A program made the translations under genes and the position numbers. Below are positions 1-4,195 of a stretch of 7,100 nt of DNA, in pieces. This DNA comes from Boseongicola sp. SB0675_bin_26 (GTDB taxonomy: Bacteria > Pseudomonadota > Alphaproteobacteria > Rhodobacterales > Rhodobacteraceae), in NCBI GenBank assembly GCA_009843725.1, contig VYCX01000537.1, positions 1-7,100 on the forward strand. The letters are read 5' to 3'. The notes under the pieces were generated by a model. That model worked only from the letters and a program-made list of their open reading frames with translations, did not search any database and was not told where the DNA came from. Numbering within the stretch: position 1 is the stretch's first letter; each line of letters begins with the position of its first letter.

Positions 1-93
1 GACGACGATTTCGCCATCGTCACAGGCAGCGGAGGCGACCTGTGCGCCAAAGGCCAGTGACATGGCCGCTGCAGCAGTTGCAAAGTACTTCAT
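1..93 (-). CDS. dctP: Partial 5' end of an exported solute-binding protein, probably TRAP transporter DctP-type
   Basis: Only the first 31 codons lie in the window; the gene runs off the left edge. The peptide begins MKYFATAAAAMSLAFGAQVA and continues SAACDDGEIVV. That is a Sec signal peptide with a short basic start, an Ala-rich hydrophobic core and an AxA-type cleavage site (ASA-A) near residue 23. The mature start, CDDGEIVV, resembles the first beta strand of DctP-family periplasmic binding proteins, which deliver dicarboxylates or other organic acids to a TRAP membrane permease. The ATG at 93-91 is preceded on the minus strand by GGAG (107-104), 10 bases upstream, which supports this start. 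Secretion to the periplasm is well supported by what is visible. The DctP assignment rests on about eight mature residues, so another class of periplasmic binding protein is possible. Confidence 0.6.
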   Translation of the reverse strand, partial: MKYFATAAAAMSLAFGAQVASAACDDGEIVV

Positions 94-503
94 GTGCGTT
101 GTTCTCCGTTGTTGAACGAGGGGGGGCGCTCGGACCCTCCAATCCTGATGCGCAAAGCAATGCCGAAGATGGAGACCCTTGTCTAGAAACTTGAGCGCTC
201 CTGTCCGAGGGGGCTGGGGGAGACGTGCCGCGCGTTTCTGCCTCTGGCATCCTGAGAAACTTCAGTATCGGTCGCGCTCAGGACGACATGGCGCTGCGAC
301 CGAAGGTAAACCGCCTGCATGGCAAGCGCTCGGTGAAGGCGGTCGTCCGCTTTCTGCTCTGCAGGTTTGCAAACCAGCCATTCGAGCCCACTGCCGAAAC
401 GGAGGGGCTTTGCGAAAGAGAGCGTTTTCTGCTTTGCATCGAAAATAATGGCCTATATTTGCAGTTTCTATCAGAAGAAGGACGCATAACTGGATTTTCT
501 CTC
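94..503. other. Gene-free divergent intergenic region (410 bases)
   Basis: This stretch separates the minus-strand exported protein from the plus-strand ATPase gene. It should hold promoters for both. Its left part has a run of seven G (121-127) and nothing I recognise. The rloA frame stays open upstream from at least a GTG at 225. However, the extra 93 codons give a low-complexity, Arg/Leu-rich peptide unlike any ATPase N-terminus, so I treat it as leader and not coding. The core TTTCTGC, followed by a GCA or similar, occurs at 235-241, 351-357 and 426-432. The right end (about 440-500) is clearly more AT-rich than the rest and holds the candidate rloA promoter. Confidence 0.6.
433..459 (+). 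promoter_or_regulatory. Candidate promoter of the rloA-rloB operon
   Basis: A TATATT hexamer (454-459) matches the sigma-70 -10 consensus at five of six positions. It lies in a locally AT-rich patch 44 bases before the rloA ATG. The best -35 candidate is TTTGCA (433-438), matching four of six, but the 15-base spacing is short. Inferred from sequence only; the -10 is more believable than the -35. Confidence 0.3.
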
Positions 504-1760
504 ATGCTCGTCGAATTCTCAGTCCAGAACCACCGATCCTTCAGGGACAAGCAAAGCTTCCTGATGACCGCATCGAACAGCGGAACACCGAACGCGGTTG
601 CTACCGGCAACAACGGTGCCCCATACGTGCTGCAGCAGGCTTGCCTCTTCGGGGCCAACGGGTCCGGAAAGTCCGGACTGGTCCGGAGCATGAAGACGGT
701 TCACTCCCTCGTCCGAGACTCGTTCAAGAACGAAAGCTCGCTCATCGATGAGTACGAGCCACATCTCTTTCATTCCAAGTGGCGCAATGCACCGACGGAA
801 TTCGAGGTGACCTTCCTGCATGACGACAGCCTGTTCCAGTACGGTTTCGCCTACGACGCCGAACGAATCTGGGAGGAATGGCTCTTCGAACGCCCTTCCG
901 CAACGCGCAAGCAGCGCCAGATCTTCACCCGCGAATACGATCCCGAAAGTGACGCCTACGAGTGGGAGACAAGCACGACCCATCTAAAGGGCGAACGTCA
1001 AAGCTGGAAGGCGCAGACGCGCGACAACGCCCTCTTTCTCAGCACCGCGATGCAACTCAATGCTGAGCCCCTGAAGCGCCCCTTCGAATGGCTGAGCAGA
1101 GGGTTGCGAACGATTCTCGATGTGGAGTCAATCGGGCCGCATACGGCCAGCCGCCTTGACGAGGATGACTGGAAGGACCGGGTGATGGCATTTCTGGCAG
1201 ATGCTGACCTGCGGCTGGAAGATGTGGAAGCGAAAGAACGGAGCATTCTTGAAACTACCAACTTCAAGAGCCTGCCTAAGAAACAGCAAAAGCAATTGAA
1301 ATCCATACTTCCAGAGGGAGCGAAGACATTGGAAGTCCATACCTATCGCAAAGACGAGACAGGAGCAAAGGCGCGCCTGGATTTCGGTGACGAATCTACA
1401 GGCACCCGCGCATTGTTTGAGCTCATAGGCCCGATCATGGACTCTCTCGACAACGGCTACACGCTTGTCGTCGACGAACTCAACACACACCTGCATCCCC
1501 TCGCCTTCCGCTACATTTCCCGCTTGTTTTGCTCCCCCAAAAGCAACCCGGACAACGCCCAGATAATCTTCACGACCCATGACCCCACCGTTACAGAAGA
1601 AGATTGCATCGGGCGCGATCAGATCTGGTTGGTCGAGAAAGGCGACGACCTTGCCTCCCGCCTGGTTCCCTTCTCGGACTATAGGACACGTGATGAGCGA
1701 CCTTTCCGAAGAGGCTATCTGCAAGGACGGTTTGGGGCGGTGCCGCGTGTGGCAGGTTAG
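504..1760 (+). CDS. rloA: RloA-like AAA/ABC-type ATPase of an RloAB defence pair
   Basis: This 418-residue protein is predicted to be a cytoplasmic ATPase of the AAA_15/AAA_21 (SMC/ABC-like) group. It probably senses a trigger and controls its partner RloB through ATP binding or hydrolysis. Visible motifs are: an N-terminal strand MLVEFSVQNHRSF typical of the family; Walker A GANGSGKS at residues 50-57; an ABC-signature-like segment ESTGTRALFEL at 297-307; Walker B LVVDELNTHLHP at 321-332 with D324 and catalytic E325; and a switch histidine in TTHD, H359. The C-terminus GYLQGRFGAVP (404-414) is a hallmark of this ATPase group. The ATG at 504 was chosen because homologous proteins start at this strand, although the frame is open further upstream. 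Its ribosome site is weak (GGA at 492-494). All ATPase motifs are intact and the length is normal, so the gene looks functional. The next gene starts 5 bases after its stop. Confidence 0.88.
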   Translation: MLVEFSVQNHRSFRDKQSFLMTASNSGTPNAVATGNNGAPYVLQQACLFGANGSGKSGLVRSMKTVHSLVRDSFKNESSLIDEYEPHLFHSKWRNAPTEFEVTFLHDDSLFQYGFAYDAERIWEEWLFERPSATRKQRQIFTREYDPESDAYEWETSTTHLKGERQSWKAQTRDNALFLSTAMQLNAEPLKRPFEWLSRGLRTILDVESIGPHTASRLDEDDWKDRVMAFLADADLRLEDVEAKERSILETTNFKSLPKKQQKQLKSILPEGAKTLEVHTYRKDETGAKARLDFGDESTGTRALFELIGPIMDSLDNGYTLVVDELNTHLHPLAFRYISRLFCSPKSNPDNAQIIFTTHDPTVTEEDCIGRDQIWLVEKGDDLASRLVPFSDYRTRDERPFRRGYLQGRFGAVPRVAG

Positions 1761-1765
1761 CAGAC

Positions 1766-2461
1766 ATGGGCAATAGACGTGGCAAGTCACCCCGCGATAC
1801 GCGGCGGTCCCCCGCGCACCTCGAAGAGCGAGAACGCGCCATGATCGTTACCGAAGGCAGCAAGACCGAACCCGAGTACTTCCGCCGCCTGATCCGGGAA
1901 CTGGGTCTCACCACGGCCAGTGTCACAATCTCCGGAGACGGAGGCTCGGCTCCGATCAGTGTCGTAAAGTACGCCAAGGATCTCCTGGCCGACGACCCTG
2001 ATTTCGAGCACGTGTTCCTCGTCTTCGACCGCGACAGGCACAACACCTACGATGCAGCCATCACCAAATCCAAAGCACTCAAACCGCGCAAAGCACCCAA
2101 AGGGCAAGCCATTGTTGCCATTCCCTCCATTCCCAGCTTTGAAATCTGGTATCGTTTCCACGTTTCTGGCGAGCGCAGACCTTATGCAACCGGTGAAGGT
2201 GGCGGTTCACCAACGCAAGAGCTGATCCAAGATCTCAAGGCTTCCCACGACTGTTTCGCTGCGTACGACAAGGCAACGTGTGATGCGTTCTATGACGAGA
2301 TCAGGCCAATGCGGGACCAGGCATGCACGCGCGCGGACAAGGCCTTGGAGGAAGCGTTCAATGAGGGGCAGCCACTTTTCCAGGGAAACCCCTCGACACG
2401 GGTGCATCTTGTTGTCCGAACGCTGCAGGACATGGCCAGAAAGCAAGAGGCGGAGAATTGA
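1766..2461 (+). CDS. rloB: RloB-family protein, putative Toprim-like nuclease partner of RloA
   Basis: A 231-residue protein of the RloB family, the likely effector of the pair. It starts with a short basic arm (MGNRRGKSPRDTRR). The first core strand ends in IVTEGSKTEPEYF, with E30 in the Toprim-type glutamate position. A strand VFLVFDRDRH follows, with D88 and D90 as the DxD motif. A conserved family segment, IPSIPSFEIWYRFH, includes E126. The E...DxD pattern predicts a metal-binding Toprim-like nuclease fold; nuclease activity is inferred, not shown. The C-terminal half (about 140-231) is helical and ends at the TGA at 2459-2461. A weak ribosome site, GGCAGG at 1751-1756, sits inside the last codons of rloA, which suggests translational coupling and roughly matched expression. 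RloB is known as a companion of RloA in restriction loci and as a relative of AbiLii of lactococcal AbiL. No target can be read from the sequence. Confidence 0.88.
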   Translation: MGNRRGKSPRDTRRSPAHLEERERAMIVTEGSKTEPEYFRRLIRELGLTTASVTISGDGGSAPISVVKYAKDLLADDPDFEHVFLVFDRDRHNTYDAAITKSKALKPRKAPKGQAIVAIPSIPSFEIWYRFHVSGERRPYATGEGGGSPTQELIQDLKASHDCFAAYDKATCDAFYDEIRPMRDQACTRADKALEEAFNEGQPLFQGNPSTRVHLVVRTLQDMARKQEAEN

Positions 2462-2703
2462 ATCCGCCTGATCACGGACTCGGCGGTGAAGTGATGTCGC
2501 GCCGCTCTCTGGGACTGAAGAGGACTTCCAGTGATCGATTTCGAGGGGAACCCTTGGGCCCGAGACATGTTGCAAGATCACGGCTGCGCAACGGATCTTT
2601 GGGCATCTGCATCGGGCATGGCCCAACGGAAATCTCGGGTCGTCATGAGCTTGTCCGCAAATTCGTCCGCCAATCCACTGACCCGCGATGCGGCGAGCGC
2701 CGT

Positions 2704-2716
2704 TGATCGACGATCA
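2704..2716. repeat. Perfect 6-1-6 palindrome, possible operator half of the fic control region
   Basis: TGATCG, a central A, then CGATCA form a perfect inverted repeat about 53 bases upstream of the candidate fic -35 box. Such short dyads are typical of sites for dimeric helix-turn-helix regulators. A palindrome of this length can also arise by chance, and no regulator can be assigned. Confidence 0.3.
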
Positions 2717-2731
2717 GAACCAAGTGCGCAG

Positions 2732-2752
2732 TATCGGCACTGCTACCGGCAC
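2732..2752 (+). repeat. Upstream pair of CGGCA direct repeats, 12-bp spacing
   Basis: TATCGGCAC (2732-2740) and TACCGGCAC (2744-2752) differ at one base and are offset by exactly 12 bases. They lie just upstream of the candidate -35 box of fic. Together with the downstream pair they bracket the promoter. They may be binding sites for a regulator, possibly the winged-helix domain of Fic itself; this is inference. Confidence 0.5.
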
Positions 2753-2768
2753 AAAGTTCTATCCATTA

Positions 2769-2796
2769 TTGACTTAACTCATTGTTTTTATGAATA
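2769..2796 (+). promoter_or_regulatory. Candidate promoter of fic
   Basis: TTGACT (2769-2774) matches the sigma-70 -35 consensus at five of six positions and lies in the most AT-rich stretch of the area. The -10 is ambiguous. TATGAA (2789-2794) is the best hexamer but leaves only a 14-base spacer, while TGAATA (2791-2796) gives 16 bases and a poorer match. A start site near 2800 would place the downstream direct repeats over the first transcribed bases, a usual position for a repressor site. Confidence 0.4.
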
Positions 2797-2800
2797 GACA

Positions 2801-2821
2801 ACCGGCATACAAACCGGCATA
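2801..2821 (+). repeat. Downstream pair of ACCGGCATA direct repeats, 12-bp spacing
   Basis: ACCGGCATA occurs at 2801-2809 and again, identical, at 2813-2821. The offset is exactly 12 bases, the same as the upstream pair, and all four copies share CGGCA. The second copy ends only 8 bases before the fic ATG and occupies the place where a ribosome binding site would be expected. A protein bound here would cover the predicted transcription start and translation start. Confidence 0.55.
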
Positions 2822-2829
2822 TTTCATTC

Positions 2830-4020
2830 ATGAACGTGACCATGATGGAACCGATGCTGCCAGAAGAGGCGGCATTGCGCTCGCTAGAGGACACTGCGCT
2901 GGAACTGGCAGAGAGCGCCAGTGGGCTGGCGAAGCGGGTTCACCCGATTCTCCAGCGGTCGGTTGGCGATCTGGTGCGATCAATGAACTGCTACTACTCC
3001 AACCTTATCGAAGGTCACAACACCCATCCGCGAGATATTGAGCGTGCCTTGGCGCACGACTTCTCGAGCGAACCGAAAAAGCGCGATTTCCAGCATGAGG
3101 CCGTGGCCCACATTCACGCCCAGAAGCTGATTGACGAAGGTCACGATCCGACCGTTTGGCCAGCCTCTGCCGCTTATGCCCGCTGGCTGCACCGGCGGTT
3201 TTGCGAGCACTTGCCAGCCGACATGCTTTGGGTTGAAAATCAAGCCTAAGGCGAACGCCATGAAGTTGTTCCCGGTCAACTGCGACGTGTTGACGTAACA
3301 GTTGGCGGGCACGTGCCACCGCCTCATGAATGCGTGCCGCGTTTCCTGGCGCGCTTTGACCAAGCATACACTTCGCCCCCACTAAGCCGTCTGGGCCAGA
3401 TTCAGTCTGTGGGCGCGGTCCACCATCGCTTCTTTTGGATCCATCCTTTTTTGGATGGCAATGGCCGCGTCGCGCGATTGAAGTCGCACGCGCTCCTCAA
3501 GAGGCTCGGGATCGGGACAGCCCTCTGGTCTGTCGCGCGTGGGCTCGCGCGCGAAGAAACGGAGTACAAAGCCCGACTCGCTGCAGCAGATCAACCCCGC
3601 CACGGAAACCGTGACGGGCGCGGGAACCTGACCCAATCCGGCCTTCTTTCGTTTTGCAAGTTCTTTCTCGAGCGCTCGATCGATCAGGTAGCCTTCATGG
3701 AAGGCCTGCTGGATCCCGCAGAACTCCTTCGTCGCATCGAAATCCATGTTGAAGAGGAAGTGCGTGCAAAGAGACTCGAGAAAGGCAGTTTTATGGTGTT
3801 GCGGGAAGCGGCACTCGCGGGACAGGTGGAACGCGTGAAGATTCCAATGCTGACAAACTACGAGGAGCGCGCTGCCCGAAAGGTAACGGCCGCGCTCGTG
3901 AAGCGTGGCATGCTCGTTGCCGACAACCACCGCGCGCCTCTGCGCCTTGCCATTCCAATGGATGCTGCCGAGCGATGGTTCCCCCTTCTCTATCCGAGCA
4001 TCCCTTGGGGCACGACATGA
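2830..4020 (+). pseudogene. fic: Fic-family AMPylase with C-terminal winged helix, interrupted by an in-frame TAA
   Basis: Read through, this frame has 396 codons and is a complete class II Fic protein, an enzyme family that usually transfers AMP from ATP to target proteins. An N-terminal helical domain carries the inhibitory-helix motif SNLIEG (S57 to G62, pattern S/TxxxEG/N), followed by NTHPRDIERAL. The catalytic loop HPFLDGNGRVAR spans residues 205-216 (3442-3477), with H205, the acidic D209, R213 and R216 all present. A winged-helix domain lies at about 315-375. Codon 140 (3247-3249) is TAA. The frame is the same on both sides, so this is a nonsense change and not a frameshift. The halves are a 139-residue N-terminal piece and a catalytic piece whose first start is GTG at 3313, which would lack the residues before it (about 141-161), including the PGQLR flap region. 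No ribosome site is seen before 2830. Most likely inactive; a sequencing error or readthrough is possible. Confidence 0.8.
3247..3249 (+). other. Premature TAA stop inside fic
   Basis: The codons run ENQA, stop, GERHEVVPGQLR. The residues after the stop continue the conserved Fic flap region without a shift of frame. The stop separates the inhibitory helix from the catalytic core. The following base is G (TAAG), usually an efficient stop, and TAA is not a selenocysteine or pyrrolysine codon. Confidence 0.85.
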
Positions 4021-4195
4021 CCCCTTGGATGGGTTTTGTGCCGCCGGGCAGGCAAGAGTTCATGACTGCATGTCGAAAACGGGTGCCACTCTTCTGCCGC
4101 CACCCTCGTGGTCGCTGGGCTGCGAGCGCGTTTCTGCGTTGCATGCCGGCAAATCGCGATTGCCAAGCAGTCATCGAGACTGGTGCGACTGCGCC
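4021..4195. other. Convergent intergenic gap between fic and the mannosidase gene
   Basis: No gene is supported here. An inverted repeat, GCAGTC (4167-4172) with GACTGC (4187-4192), has a 14-base loop. It sits a few bases beyond the mannosidase stop, where a minus-strand terminator would be expected. No T-run follows on either strand, so a Rho-independent terminator is not supported. Confidence 0.45.

Larger units (their letters stand above)
2462..2829. other. Gap between rloB and fic without a recognisable gene (368 bases)
   Basis: There is no convincing gene here. A GTG-initiated frame at 2531-2797 could encode 88 residues (starting MIDFEGNPWARDM), but it resembles nothing I know, has no ribosome site and runs through the fic promoter region. 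After the rloB stop there is a small CCGCC/GGCGG stem (2464-2468 with 2482-2486). It has a 13-base loop and no following T-run, so it is not a convincing terminator. The last 130 bases shift to AT-rich sequence and carry the palindrome, repeats and promoter listed separately. Confidence 0.6.

Noticed and set aside
1128..1790. Minus-strand open frame of 220 codons over rloA
   Set aside because: Antisense to Walker B and the C-terminal motifs of RloA; Cys- and Arg-rich shadow peptide without a known fold.
2464..2486. Possible terminator hairpin after rloB
   Set aside because: Five-base stem with a 13-base loop and no T-run.
2531..2797. Possible 88-residue gene between rloB and fic
   Set aside because: GTG start without a ribosome site, no recognised family, and overlap with the fic promoter and repeats.
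3260..3298. Reinitiation ATG with an AAGG just upstream, right after the fic stop
   Set aside because: It is in a different frame from fic and ends after 12 codons, so it cannot produce the catalytic domain.
4167..4192. Possible terminator hairpin for the mannosidase gene
   Set aside because: Six-base stem with a 14-base loop and no T-run on either strand.
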